DNA from: Archilochus colubris
Taxonomy: Eukaryota; Chordata; Aves; Apodiformes; Trochilidae
Length of the DNA: 64,000 bases
Assembly: GCA_023079485.1 (NCBI GenBank)
Contig: CM041092.1
Location: 4,340,627 to 4,404,626 of the forward strand
Direction of reading: 5' to 3'
Part shown: in pieces, positions 37,701 to 50,333 of the stretch
Position numbering within the stretch: the stretch's first letter is position 1
How the letters are laid out: the number at the start of each line of letters is the position of its first letter
Program-made: the position numbers and the translations under genes
The notes under the pieces: generated by a model
Seen by the model: only the letters and a program-made list of their open reading frames with translations
The model's database searches: none
What the model was told of the DNA's origin: nothing

Positions 37701-40700
37701 ACAGTCAAGCATTAGATTCTAGAAACCAGTCCTGAGGTCTCACAATGCACTTTAGCACTACCTCATAATCAGTAAATCTGAAATCCTTGACACCAAGATG
37801 GTGAACCAGAGACATCAGGTTGTGTCCTGTGGTCCTCTGCTGGGTGAGGAGGAGGAGAGGCTGTACCAGCAGTCAAAGGACCCAGGCTTCAGCAGGGATT
37901 TCCACAATCCTGAGCAGAGTTACCCCAAAAATTAACAGCAAAAAAATTTTCAAAAAATTTCCTTCTGGGCTGAGTGTCTCTGCCACATCTGACAGCCCAA
38001 CTCTCCAGGCTGAAGCTCCTGTGTTACCTGCTCCTCCTCCCCCACCGTAGCTCTACACAATTGCAGCTGTTGGGTAGCATCTGCTTCTGAAAATGGAAAA
38101 ACCATGGAATTCCCTGAGACTGACAATGGTGTCATCTGCAGAGGCTCACAAGGGAACCCTTCTTAGCAATTTGATGGCTTCAACACACACTTTCCTACCA
38201 GAACAATGATCTTTGCTCTACATTCTGCTGAGCTGTATCCAGTGAGAGGCTGCTGGGGAGGTTTTCCCAATACTTGCTTGGACTGGGCTGCTCAGAAGAC
38301 CTAAGGGTCTTTTGAGGATCATGAAGGGTCAACTCATCAATCTCCTATTTTAGTGGGTGAAACCTCTTCCAAGCTGATGTGCCAAAGAACTTTAAAGATA
38401 GCTTACTGTGAAGAAGGGTATATTATTAACTATTTTGTCTTTTCACTCATAGATTCTACCTTTTATAGCTGTCAAATCAAAAACATTTTTACAGCACCAG
38501 TGATACAGAAACTCAGCTGTGCAATCAGGAAAAATAACCCTTTCAGGGGCAATTAAGAGAATTCTGAGGCAGGTGAACCTGGACTTACAGATAATTTCCC
38601 TTAGGAGACCTTCACCATATTTTTCTCTGTAGGAAGTGGCAGCACAGGAAAGTCTAGAAGCATCCTGAAAAAGAAACATCCACACACTCAGAAGTTCCCC
38701 AGTTGCAAGGTGTTGTTCTGCCTACGAAGGTAAGAATTGGCAGAATTTGTTGCTTCTTGATCACACTGGTTTAAATTCGATATCACACACAAGAGCATCT
38801 GAGCACTTTGCATAAAGTGTCAGCGAAGACTTTAAACCTGCTTTTCTGTCCTAGCTGAAGGGTGGATATTTCTGAAAATTTCCTTTCACCTCCCAGGTGG
38901 AAATTTAAATAAATCACTCCTTAAAAAGAAACATGAGGTATGCCATGCCCACCTCACTGCTAAAATAGAAGACATCTTGCAGGCCTCTTTCTGTTGATAT
39001 TATTATAATCATGTTATAATAGCTCCCATTTCTTGTGCTCAAATATTAGTGTGAACTTCGCAGACATACTGTAGAAAGCCTTGCCATGACCTCCTCACAT
39101 CATTCTCCCTCCCAGAGGGAAAGATGAGGAACCAGCAATATTTGCAATGGTGCAGGGTGGAGCCATGAGGCTCAACTCATCCTCTGTAACCACAAAGGCA
39201 TGATGACACCTATCCCATGACAGCCACTCTCCAGTAGCTGGCTCTGGGTTGCAATAGGTGAGGAGATGAGCTGTGACACCATCTATATGGGTACCCACAC
39301 AATCTATACTGCACCAGGTGGGTGACATCCCAAGGGCTGCAGTGGTCTCGCTGGTGCTCAGCTGCTTTCTTTCATTCAGAAAATGCTTTCTTACAATGAG
39401 AGAAGTTTTTCTCTGTCTCTTCATCTTTATACCTGGCCCTGTGATGATGAAGCTGCCATCCCAAATGAAGGGGCTGCAGTGCTGCTTGCCCCTATGCTCA
39501 TTTCAGAAATCTGTAGAAATCTTGCCCCTCATGGGAGTCATTTTGAACATATTAAATAATGATTTTCCTATGTTTCTCCCACTTTCATGTGGCCTCCTAG
39601 GAGAAAGAATTGTCTTGGGTGTATGGTTTGGTCATGTTTTAACAATTCAATGATCTCTTCAAAATCCTTCAATGAAATGTAAGTTTAGAGGGGAAAAAAA
39701 AATAAATGTCTTCTGCACTTAGCTCTGCTGATAAGAGGCCCTGTTCCCCACAAATCACAGTGTAGCAAATTTTTGAACAGGCACTTTACATTCACAATCT
39801 GTTTCTTATTTTTAAAGCTATTTTTTATCATTTGATTAATTGCTTAAAAGTGTACACAAAGATAAAGGGAACTTTGAAATTCATACCTTGGAGTATTAAC
39901 ATGTACTCAGGACTAGATGTAAATGTCAGAGAGAAAAAAGATCTAATGAACTCTTTATTGCTGAAATACTGTATTGCAGCTGCCTAGAATTTTAAATGGT
40001 TTGGAGCTAATTACAAAGCAAAATAACTACAGAAGTTTACTTACAGCATGGACTCTCACTCACTATTTCTAATGCCTTCTTCCAGGCTGGATAGATGCCA
40101 TTTGTTTTGCTGGAAGTTGCAGCTACTTCATTTTGTTGAAGTTCAGTGGATTCTTTTAATGTTAGTAAAATGTCCAGGATTAAAAAAAAAAAAAATAAGA
40201 GAGAGGAAAAAATAAAAAGCAACATAGAAGTATTTCTCTGTCTAGAAAATCACATAACCAAAATTTTCCTTTTCCCTGATGCCTTCTCTGCCATAATAAT
40301 GGCTTCAGGATTTAAATCCTTTGCTGCTATTGTGACTTCAAAGCCTTAAAACTGCAATTGAATGAAGTAGTTCATCTGTCATTATTCAAATATGAAGCAA
40401 TTACAATGAAATAAAGATAGAATTCCATTGAGAAATGCCCCAATCAATTCTCACTTATATTTAACTAGAAACATAAAATGATGCTGAGAAGAGTAAGTTT
40501 AGGTAACAAAAACTTGGAATAGAAAATGTATGAATTACTGATCTATAACTGAATAAGCTTTTTAAATAGATTTCACAAATATTGACAAAAGTTTAAGCTT
40601 ACAATGCAAAAGTGTCTCAGCTGGCTCCAGAGAGTGAAGAGCTTTTCAGAAACATACATTCAGCAGTTTGGGTGCTTAGGGGTTCAGATGGGAACCTGCT

Positions 40701-43399
40701 GAGATTTTTGAGGGTCTCTGAGCACATCAGCTGCCTCTGAAACCCGTCAGACCACGACATGTTCATCACATCTGGAATGAGCAGGTTTATCAGTGAGGAT
40801 ATGAAATTCCACACCTACCTCTGACACATCTTCATTAGTCTGCTGTCCCCACATCTTCTAAGGCCCCTTTTCACATTTAGCCCTAGATGCTTATTTTCAC
40901 CTTGCTGAACACAACCAAGCCCCATCTCTACCCCTGGGGCTAGAATTTCAGAAGGAATTCCCACTCATCCCCACTTGTATTTGGGAACATGACCATAACA
41001 AATTGTACCATAGGTTAAAAAGTTAATTATTTTTATTGTCTTCCATCCTTTCTTTATCCTTTCATCTTTCTTCCTTAGCCCCCCCATTTATAATACTCTG
41101 CTGATAAAACAAATGCTAGGTGCATTCTGCAGCAGGACTCCCAACGTTTTGTATTCTAAGTCTGTGTCATGTCCTTCCCATTCAGAAACACAGATGAGAA
41201 AATAGCTACATGTCACACCATTTTTTCCCCCACTCATAATATTCTCTTATTTTGGAAAAAAAAAAAAATTAAAAAGCATCCTTTTCTACTTATGGAAAGG
41301 ATTTTGCCTTCTCTCTAAGTCTTCACATGGTAAAACAAGGTTAAAAAGGCATCAATAGATCCTAAAGCATTTTCCCCTCCTGTTTCCAACACTTGCAGTG
41401 AGTTTAAGAGATTCGTCAGTATTAAACTGTGCTATGCAGAGAGAAACCACACAAAGCCAAGGATCTACATACTCACATTTGTCTTCCTTAATTTGTAGGC
41501 ATTTTATCTCTCTACCTGGGTATCAATTTTCCATCATCTACAGGCACTCCTGTCTTGCACTTTAATTTGAAAAATGTAATTTCTTCAGACAATTCAAGAT
41601 CTAAATGTTATCACAATCAGAAGCAGTAGCACTTAATACTCAATTTTAAATCAGAGATGTAACAAACAAGAAGCATTCAGGGTATATACAATTAATTATT
41701 TCAAACATAATTATTCCTGATATTACTCTAGCTGCGATAACTAAGAGAGTTTCAAAAAGCAAGCTGTAATATTCTTTTTATTATTATTTTCAGAGGCTCT
41801 TTCACTTGATGCTCTTCCACAAAATAATATGTAAAATACTGACACCTAATGTTAACTTTCAGTATTATTCATTCTGCAAAATTTAGTACAAATAGGGAAA
41901 AACCATGTAAAACTGGTACTTACGTTGCAGTTTTGTTTCAACAAAATACAATATAGCCTTCCTTTACCTTTTGGAAATAATTTTTTGAATTTCTACATAT
42001 GACTATAAAAGCAAGGAACTTCCAAGTTTATCTTCACAGCTAAACAAGAGAGTAATTCAGAAAAGTTGAAGTGAGGTTTGGCAAAGTTAATTCAATCAAA
42101 TTCTTCAAAGAGACCCCAAACGCTTCTGTAAAAGCCAATATTTTTATGTGCAGTGTTACTAAAAGACAAAATATTATTAAGCAGTTATCAATAGTCTGTT
42201 ATCTTTTGAATCCTGGGCTGTATAGAACCAGTAAGTACTTTACCTGCTCTACTAGGATCACTTTCCTCACCCAGAGACACAAGGAATGGTTTTCACAGTT
42301 CCTGAATTTAATGCAGAGGGCAAACTGTGAGCTCAAAATTCACCATTTCTCTCTCTGTAACTCCCAAAAGGGCACCTCCAAGCCTGATGTCTCTGTGCTA
42401 TTTGGTAAGAGATTTTGAGGCTCTTACTCTTCCTGAGCTTACCAAGGTCCAGCTGACATCAAAACAGAGTATTTTATAGTATGTCTTAGTGTCATACCTG
42501 GAATTATATGAAGCTTGACTGACTTTATAGGCAAAGGGAAGACACAAGTGCTTCAAAGGCACTGGCAGTGATAAAAACCCTTTTTAACACTGTGGACCAT
42601 CACAGTTTTATATTGTGTTTTTTTCATCAAGTCACTTTATGGAAAAGGGTCCTTTTCTATGATGCTGTCACTTGACAGATGGAAGAAGCTGTGCTGCAGC
42701 TGCAAGTGTAAAAATAAAACTGCAGCCACTGAAATACAGATACCTGGGTCTGCAATACAGTGACACAGCCTCAGCTAAACCAAAGAGCAATGATGTCAAC
42801 ATAATCAAAGCCCCTTGACTGAGCCAGAGCTTTCCCACTGATTAGGACTCCTGTGCTATTCTTTATAACAATATTTTACTTTAAGAAGCTGTTCTTACTC
42901 TTCACAGGTGCTTAAAATTCCAGCAAATTCTTTCTTTGCATTTCATTCAGCTTTCCCCTACCCGTTCAAAGCAATGCAATAGGTGTGGCTGCAGCAAGAA
43001 TTTTAATACTACCTATTTTTTTAGGAATTTTAGAGCACAGACAGAGAGTGAGTGGCCTTGGATTTCCCTGTGTAGCAGGAGATGTCCAGAGTGGGAAAAT
43101 TCCAACCATTAAAGATGCCCTTGAGCCAAAATGGACTGTAGTCCTCAACTCTTCCTCACCCTTGAAATGGAACAAAAAGAAGCACTACAAGAAGATACTT
43201 TGTGTTTCATGCCAAAAATCAGACACAATGAGCATCATAACAGAGGAAATGTTACTTGCTTCTTTAAGATTTTTTTTGGCAGAAAGCTTCTGATTTAGGA
43301 ATGAGTTCTCATTTATGCCAAAGAGCTATTTATGTCTTAAAACAACTACAGGTGAAGTGTTGGTTAAATTTAAGCAGTTTTTCTTCATTGCTTTTAGCT

Positions 43400-43820
43400 G
43401 GTCTAGTGCAAATCCCTGTTAAAATTTGGGCCAAACTCTAAGTTAAGAATGTGTTATTTGGTTGGGGCTTAAACAGTTCATTGTCCCTAATCCAAATTAA
43501 GCCTTGTTAAAACTGCACAAACTGAAAATTGTTCTCAGCTTTCTCAAGCATATCATGTCCAAGATGACTACCTAGAGAAAGATAAAGTTTTGGTTTAGCC
43601 AACTGTATCACACCAAAGAAAGTATCTACAATGTACATTCATTCTTCAATTAAACCATTAATTAAACTAGACTTTCAAAATGTTGGGCTCTTTGAAAAGT
43701 CCAGTATGCAGCAGTTAACAGTTTTAAACAACTAATTGTTCAACTTCTACTTTTCAAGTACACCATGTACTTTAAATAGAATTGATAAATTAAAAATGTA
43801 AATTGGACTGTATCTTTTAA
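43400..43820. promoter_or_regulatory. Candidate conserved noncoding block 3' of KYNU
   Basis: Unique AT-rich sequence with many TAATTA/ATTAA homeodomain-like cores and AACAATT/ACAACTAATTGTT near-palindromes, immediately beyond the candidate polyadenylation signal of KYNU. The call is made from texture only. Confidence 0.2.
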
Positions 43821-43848
43821 CTGTTGGTGATTTGTCTATTTTCCACTT

Positions 43849-44194
43849 TTTATTATGCATCATTTTTATAATAAAGAAGGGATTTTTTTCCCATTCCTGG
43901 TCTAGTTGATAGCAATTCTTCCATGCTTCTCAAAGTTAATGTAATAAAACTACATAAAATGTTTAAGAAAAGCCCCATTAAAACATACAAAGCATACTAA
44001 TTCATGAAGTCAAAGTCAAAGCAGAGTGGAAATATGAGCTTTAATAAAACTATGTCTGTTGTAAATAACTATTCAAGCACAGTCATTTTTTTGCAAATTG
44101 CATGAGATATAGCTCAGTCTACTCAAAGCAAAGAATCGCTCGGCAGGATAAATGCATCTTAGTCAGAAATAGATTAAAAGATACAGCTGAGCCA
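43849..44194 (-). other. KYNU: KYNU 3' UTR with two candidate polyadenylation signals
   Basis: This stretch follows the KYNU stop codon on the minus strand. An ATTAAA lies at 44045-44040, about 150 bases after the stop, and a canonical AATAAA lies at 43854-43849, about 340 bases after it. Either could end the transcript. The cleavage site is not determined. Confidence 0.45.
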
Positions 44195-44347
44195 TCAATA
44201 AGAACCAGATAGCACAGCATTGTTTGCTGTTTGTTTTGAAGATGTAATTGCAGATCCCAGGATTTCAATAAATCTGTGCACATCATGGAAAGAATTGTAG
44301 AGAGGAACTGGGGCAATGCGAAGAGCGTTTGGTTCTCGCATGTCACA
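44195..44347 (-). CDS. KYNU: KYNU last exon (C-terminus of kynureninase)
   Basis: Kynureninase is a cytosolic PLP enzyme that cleaves kynurenine and 3-hydroxykynurenine to (3-hydroxy)anthranilate and alanine on the path to NAD. This exon starts after the acceptor CTCTTTTGCAG at phase 0 with CDMREPNALR and runs through IAPVPLYNSFHDV. In the human protein the matching arginine is Arg434, which binds the substrate carboxylate, and it is kept here in ALR. The coding part is 50 codons plus TGA at 44197-44195. The human exon encodes 41 residues, so the bird protein appears nine residues longer, ending in NNAVLSGSY. The helix before the tail is conserved in character. The stop could be confirmed by cDNA. 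Confidence 0.95.
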   Translation of the reverse strand, partial: CDMREPNALRIAPVPLYNSFHDVHRFIEILGSAITSSKQTANNAVLSGSY

Positions 44348-45727
44348 CTGCAAAAGAGAAAGGGAGTGCTTAGGAAATTCAGGTCACTTCACATTTATCT
44401 GTCAGGCTGTATTTTAAATGTCATCCTTGTCTTCAAGGGTGAATGACTGGGCTGACAAGGAGACACACGTGAAAACTTTGGGACTCCCAAAAAACTACTG
44501 TGAGGAGCACTATTGTGAAGAATATAGCAAGAAGAGAAGCGTGGACCTAAAAAAGGCTGCAAGGCTCAGGATGGGCAGGACTTTGAGGTGCTCTAAACCA
44601 GCTATGTAGCCCCAAAATTCATCTTAGTCCCTCTAGCAACCCACAGCTGAATAGGCAAACAGGTGATATAAAAGCCACCATAAAACAGAAACATGCCAGT
44701 ATGATACAGTGTCTTCTACTACAGGTACAAGTACTGTTGCAGGGCTTGCACTATATTTCTCTCTCCCCTCTCTGATTTTGAACAATTTGCTGACTATTAT
44801 AATCTCTTAGATTTGAAGCATATTACTGTATGGAAGACAAGCCAGCAGTTCAAGGCCCTGTGCTCTCTTAAAAGTAGCAGTTCCTGGAATTCCCTGGCAG
44901 CACCAAACCAGGAGTGTTTTCAGCCTAGAAGAGCTGCTCTTTGGGGACACATGTCACCAGCAGAAATAAAACCCATATATCATTTATATAGCATTACACT
45001 ATCAGCTTCACCTCCCAGCACTTCTACATCACCAAATGTATAGCCTTAAATTTACCTTTATTCCTTCTTAGCTGTGCTAACCAGTAATTGTGCCCCTTTT
45101 ACTGGAGCATGTGTCCACCTTGACATCTTGCAAAGGGTTTGGGCATTTGAGGATCAGGGAAAGGGCTGGTAGAGCTTCAGAGCTCCATGGCACCCTTGGG
45201 CTGTGGCACTGGTGTCTGCCAACCCCCCTGGGTTGGCACAGACCTCCTCTTGGTGGTCCCTGCCCTGATGCCCAGACCCACTGCAGGGGAGCAGCACAAC
45301 ACTGAAAAGGTAAAACATTGCCTTTTGAACAGTTCTGTTGCATTTCTGGTTTTGGAGTGATTTGTTGCTGTTTCTTATGTGTTTTCATCTTTTTTGCCTA
45401 TCTTTCCTGTTCAGGCCCTCAGCCATATACAGCACTCAATATAGCAGCTCTGGTCTTAGTAATGACTACTGGGTGCTACTCACAGAATTATTGGAAATAA
45501 ATCAAGAGAGAATGGACAATCTACAGAATAACAAATGATTCAAAAAATAAAACTACTAATTAGATTTATAAAATAACTCCACTTATTAGACTGAAGGTGG
45601 CTGATAAGCAATTTTCACCATTCCCAGTCTTTTTTGACCTTAGATGAGACTATGTTTGCACAAAAGCCAATGTTATCGTATGAGTTCACAAAATAGAGCA
45701 TAGAAAGATGAAGTTTGATTTACTTAC
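44348..45727 (-). other. KYNU: KYNU intron before the last exon
   Basis: An intron of about 1.4 kb with GTAAGTA at the donor and TTTTGCAG at the acceptor. It contains a locally GC-rich stretch at about 45110-45290 that carries no recognisable exon or repeat family. Frames here are chance frames. Confidence 0.9.
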
Positions 45728-45958
45728 AGCTACTCCTCTTTTCTCCAGCTCTTTAAACAAAGATTTGATTGAAAGGGAAAAAAATACAGTGAGTTGGCAT
45801 CCTCTTTCCTCAATTTGAGATGGTGTGATTATTTTCACAAAGGGCTTCTCTGGATTTGATTTATCCTCACTGTAGTAATGTTTTATCAGGTATTCCAAGT
45901 AACCGGTGAGTAGAATGGATTTCCTCCTCAGTGCTTTCATTGTAGTTTGACCAAAAAC
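45728..45958 (-). CDS. KYNU: KYNU penultimate exon (C-terminal small domain)
   Basis: The exon is 231 bases long, 77 codons in phase 0, between the acceptor CATTACAG and the donor GTAAGTA. It begins [14 protein letters not shown] and contains [26 protein letters not shown] and ELEKRGVA, closely matching the human segment of the same 77-residue length with no gap. This is the small C-terminal domain of the fold-type I PLP enzyme, which closes over the active site. The most divergent part is the loop between the YLIKH helix and the IITPS strand, which is variable among vertebrates. Identity is certain from the conserved blocks and the neighbouring exons. Confidence 0.97.
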
Positions 45959-48791
45959 CTGTAATGGTTTTCAGTCATTATACTGATAACGTGCTGAAAA
46001 TAAAAAGGAAGTAAAGAAGACAAAAAGGAGAGCAGATTTCTCTGTACATTACCACTGGAATCAAGTGGTAATGTCAGATAGACACAAATATGGTAGGATT
46101 GGGCTTTTGAAAACACAGGATAATGTAATTACTTCAGATACTGAAAGGCATTTCTCTCTACTGTTAAAGTTTTACATACATTGGTATCTGCATAACTGAT
46201 TTGCACACAAAAAGAGTCTGCTAAGAGATCATTCATTTGCATATCTGAAAAGAATCCATAAATTCTCTACACACACAAGAGGGCTGCGTGAAATTCAAAA
46301 TCACATCCTAGGGTTTTTTTGTAGGTACCTCAAGTAACAAAAGCCAAGGGTCAAGACTGAAACATCACAACTGATCTAAAATTCTTGTCTCTGAAAACAT
46401 GAAGCTTGTACTAACATTTTTACTTGAATGCTCTAAGTCCTGGGCAGGCAGGATTGCAGGCTCTGCCTCTGCTACTTCAAAAGAAAAAATATTTACTTGA
46501 TTCAGGTTTAAGAGCTCTATGCTTTTACACAGCTACAAGGAAGGATGAGCTGCAAAAACTATGAAACATGCAAATGTGATGGCATGGGCTACCTTGCCAT
46601 GTGGACAAGAACAAACAATGTTGGGTTTCCAGCAGCATCTGAAAATTACTCTTGTAGAATAGTCCATGCTGCTCTCACAACCAGTAGATGCTGCAGAAAA
46701 CCAAAAGCATCTCGTGTTCCTTCTGCAAAACAGAATATGGCTGCTGCAAGCCAGCACAGAGCCAGTGCAGTCATAAAAATTAACCTGACAGGGACCAGAG
46801 CCACCAGCAGTCAGTACTTGTAGAGGTCCACAAAAATCTAGAGGTGCTTCCCTCCCTATAGAGGCAAGCAGAGGGTACACAGGACTATTGAGCACATTAC
46901 TGGAGGGGAAAATGGAGCCCTGCCTCCTGTTCTGCTGGGCTGTGCAGCAGTATGAGGGATGGATCTCCTTAGGCTGCATGCAAAAATCTGTTTGCTCGAG
47001 CTATGTGCAAGGAATATTTGGTCTCCTGGGTGAAATTGTGGGAAAAGATCTTTTAAATGTGGCTGTCGAGCGCTCCCCTTTTTTCCATAAAAGGGAGCAG
47101 CCACCACCATAACAGTCACTTTAAGCATTATTGAGGAATAACATGCATTAACACTTGCAGTTTTCATTGTTTCCATTGGAAACACTGCCTTCTGCTTAAT
47201 GTGTCCCAGTGAAGGTGGCATGCAATTTCACAAGCCATCTCTTGCCAGACATGAAAACTATTTTGTTTCCCACTGTATTAGAGCAATTAGCACTGGGAAA
47301 TCCTGGCTGTGCCAAAAGGTAATGCAGGCACGGAAAGGGGAGGCGATGGAAACTGCTCAGCCCTCATTGTTCCAGGCTCCCTGCAGTGGGCTAAATGACA
47401 GCAACCCACACAAACTGAAGCACTGACAATCTGGGTCATAGCAGAATAGCTTTCAGCTTATCTCCAAGGTCACATAAAGTTTAAAAAAATATATTGGATG
47501 TTTAAGGACTCACTAAATAAATTGTCGGGCAGAACAAGAAGAATCGCCGTGCCCTTTGCAGTCCTTCAGCATTGCATGGAAGCTGGAGAGAGTACAACTG
47601 GCAATTTTCTTAATTTGTTTGCTTAAGATACTGTTTTTTCAGTAAATAAAGAAGAGGGACATACAGCTTATGGACACTGCTCTTTGTTCCAGCATCAGCC
47701 TTTACGCTGGCATTAACTGAATGCTAGCAGAAATAAAAGTCTCCCATTTATGCTGATGGCAAAACCTTGTTAACCAAGGCTGGCTTGAAAAGCAGCTTAG
47801 GAAAAAATGTAATGTAGTAGCATATGTAGCATATAGCAGGGAAATCTATGTAAACCCATCCCATTCAGCCAGCAAGAGTTGGGGTTCTGCATTTCAGGAA
47901 TGAGCCATCCAACTGAGAAGTGTTGCTACTGCTCAATATGAAACACATGGTGTTTAGAGGGCAGCCACATGCCTTCAGATAGAGCTGAATTGTCCTCACT
48001 AAGGTGGACCAGAGGGCTTTCAGCACATGGGTTACCCCTGCCTGGCCAGGAAGGGATTAGTTTTGGATGGAACAAACACCCCTTTCACAGCAGCAATCTC
48101 AGGGATATAGAGGTGGGGCAGAGATGGAGCTTTGCTACTTTGGCCACCAAAAATACTAAGGAAGAGATGAAGCAAAACCCATTCTGGACCTACTCCACAC
48201 TCATTGATTCCCCTTTTAGGAAACATTCACCGACAGCTCCTGTCTTTTCTGTTTGTTACTGTTTTGCTTGTCTGAACTACAGCAAATGACAGGTTCCTTG
48301 AGCCACTGCTTCAATGTAGACTCCAGGACACCAAGTAGCCACATCCACTGTCCTCCCTAAAGGAGCCAAGTCTGTTTTGCCCAGGGAAATATAAGTAGAA
48401 GCCACTCTGGATACAATTTTTTTGAGTTACATGATTCCTTCCTAGGAAGATCTGCAACAGCATCCTTTCCATGAGGCAAGCCCTGAATGTCTCAATGGAG
48501 AAAACCACCCTTTGCATGGAGCTCCTAAGAACCAGGACAAGCACAGTGCCAGCAGGAAGTGCAAACCTCAGCAAAGTTTGTGAGAATACTGAAGGGATGA
48601 GCATATTTATTAAAAGCTTTGGTCTCTCACGGGTGTGGGCTATTTTGTTTGTTTTTCATTCTCCCCCCCTTTCTTCGCTTTTAGCTATTCTGCAATTTAT
48701 TTTTTTAAAGGGAGACAGCCATAATCTGCATAACATTCATTTAATATTTTTATACCCTTAAATTCTGTCTCAAAGTAAAGCAATTACTTAC
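45959..48791 (-). other. KYNU: KYNU intron
   Basis: An intron of about 2.8 kb, GTAAGT to ATTACAG. It contains a unique, conserved-looking block at about 47040-47600, listed separately. It has no recognised repeat or exon. Frames such as the 148-codon one on the minus strand at 46533-46979 have no likeness to known proteins. Confidence 0.9.
47040..47600. promoter_or_regulatory. Candidate conserved noncoding block in KYNU intron
   Basis: Unique, moderately GC-rich sequence with scattered CpG and many binding-site-like cores, including CATAAAAGG, GGTCACATAAAG and TTAGCACTG. It includes a near-perfect hairpin at about 47073-47100 with arms GCTCCCCTTTT and AAAAGGGAGC (one bulged base). It is not a repeat and not coding. 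An intronic enhancer is the simplest idea. It remains untested here. Confidence 0.25.
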
Positions 48792-48877
48792 CTCTAAACT
48801 AGCTTGCAGAGCACAGACCAGTAAAATTGGAGGATTCGATAACCGAAATCCATTAATTCCTTCACTTAGCTGCAATT
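48792..48877 (-). CDS. KYNU: KYNU exon with the substrate-binding Ser-Asn
   Basis: The exon is 86 bases long, between the acceptor TTTTCCAG and the donor GTAAGT. Its first two bases complete a lysine codon begun in the previous exon, and 28 codons follow. It contains GINGFRLSNPPILLVCALQ. The SN pair corresponds to Ser332-Asn333 of human kynureninase, which line the substrate pocket and help to select 3-hydroxykynurenine. Both are kept. The length equals that of the human exon. The following exon continues in phase 0. Confidence 0.96.
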
Positions 48878-50333
48878 CTGGAAAATGAATAAGTCATATT
48901 AGTGTTTTTGATTTCTTCCTTTTAATGAATTGGACCTTATCTTGAAGCCTGTCCTCATGCCATAAAATATTTCCCTAATGCAGGAACCAGTCATTAAAAG
49001 GGAATAGTAATCTTTTCACAGCCAACACTTTTAACTTAGAGAGATGCCCAATTTTATCCCACGGACGACTTCATCAGCGGCTTCATGGGAACTAGAGAAC
49101 TGCAATTAATTTGTTTAAATGGTGTGTGTTAAAACCACCTTTACACTTGAATCTCTTTTCACACTGGCACAAACCACAGAAATTCCAAGTCAGCAGAGCC
49201 ACGCTCCTGCCGTGCTGCCAGGGAGCAGGGAATCATGTTCCTCAACTTTATTAAAGTGACGACACACGTGGGAGGCCATGGCCACAGCTGTAGCTGCAGG
49301 CCAGGCAGAGAAGCTGCCTTGACTTTAGGGCTGTGAAATTTCACAAAATCTGTTTAATAAGTCTGTATAGCCAGCCTGTAGGTTCCGTGTCACCGTTTAT
49401 ATTTCATGCTCCAGCACCAGAGCAAGAGGAAATGCTCTTCACGCACTGGCTAATTTTCTAATGATCATTGCCCAACTTCTACCCTATAAACCGCCCGTGG
49501 AAATGAACAAACAATATTTTCCTTCTTCAAACAGTATTTCAAGGTAATTTGTGTCTCCTGCTGGCTTTCCATAGTGCCACACTCTTGCACTTGGTCAGAA
49601 AACAAAGAGCAGACTGAGGCTATTAGGGAGGAGTTCTCCAGCCAAAGTCACATCGATAGGCGTTGCTGCAGAAAATTAAAAATATATTAAAACCAAAACA
49701 ACCCCTCCAGCCAAAAACTTCTTTTCTCCTGCTCATTATATTCTCTCTGCCACACTAAAATGAAGCTGAACAGGCTGGCCAGGAGATCTGGAAAAGAGTC
49801 CTCCTTTCCTATTAGGACAATGTATATTTACTTCTTCAGCGCAGGTTTGCTTTTGTCTTATAACCCATCCTAGTGCAAGGGATTTGGAGAAGCTGAAACA
49901 TTAGTGGTATTTCATGACTTATGTCAGGTTACCTTACCTTTATTTATGTAATTTCTCACTAATACCACTGGAACTAATCCTAAAGGATGGTATTACCCAA
50001 GTGAATCACAGCAGATCCTCGCTCCTCAGAGACTTATTCACTGATTAATTCACTGAGTTACTTCAAAACCTTCATCCATATTCTACAGCTGCATTTTGAA
50101 GGCATTTCAGTAAAATATCTAGAAGCAGACAGTCAGACCCATATGCCCAGAGATGAATTCCCACATTTATTTCGTTCACTCCATTGCATTTTGGACAGGT
50201 TTAGCTTAATACCTTTAGCATAAGTGAGGAAATGCAAAGTTCTATCCCTTCTACTCAAACTACTATGAAAAGGGAAGCTGATTTTAGACAAAGATATCAA
50301 ATGAGGTAAAATTGGAAGTGTAAAAGTACATAC
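48878..50333 (-). other. KYNU: KYNU intron
   Basis: An intron of about 1.5 kb with donor GTATGT and acceptor TTTTCCAG. The stretch at about 49050-49500 is unique and has more CpG than the surroundings, with CACGTG and TAATTTTCTAATGATCATT-like clusters, so it could be an intronic regulatory element. No exon or repeat family was recognised. Confidence 0.9.

Larger units (their letters stand above)
30315..43848. other. ARHGAP15-KYNU intergenic region
   Basis: Sequence between the candidate 5' end of ARHGAP15 and the candidate 3' end of KYNU. It contains one CR1 tail, an A/C-rich low-complexity tract near 30.7-30.86 kb, poly(T) and poly(A) runs (33909-33926 and 32740-32755), a perfect hairpin at 31752-31790 and long AT-rich unique stretches, especially 36.2-37.7 and 39.7-42.0 kb. 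No exon or RNA gene was recognised. Frames of 60-157 codons here lack any family likeness, and several overlap repeats. Confidence 0.6.

Noticed and set aside
39095..39424. 109-codon minus-strand frame that looks fairly protein-like
   Set aside because: No recognisable motif, splice context or repeat relation. Probably chance in a locally GC-richer stretch.
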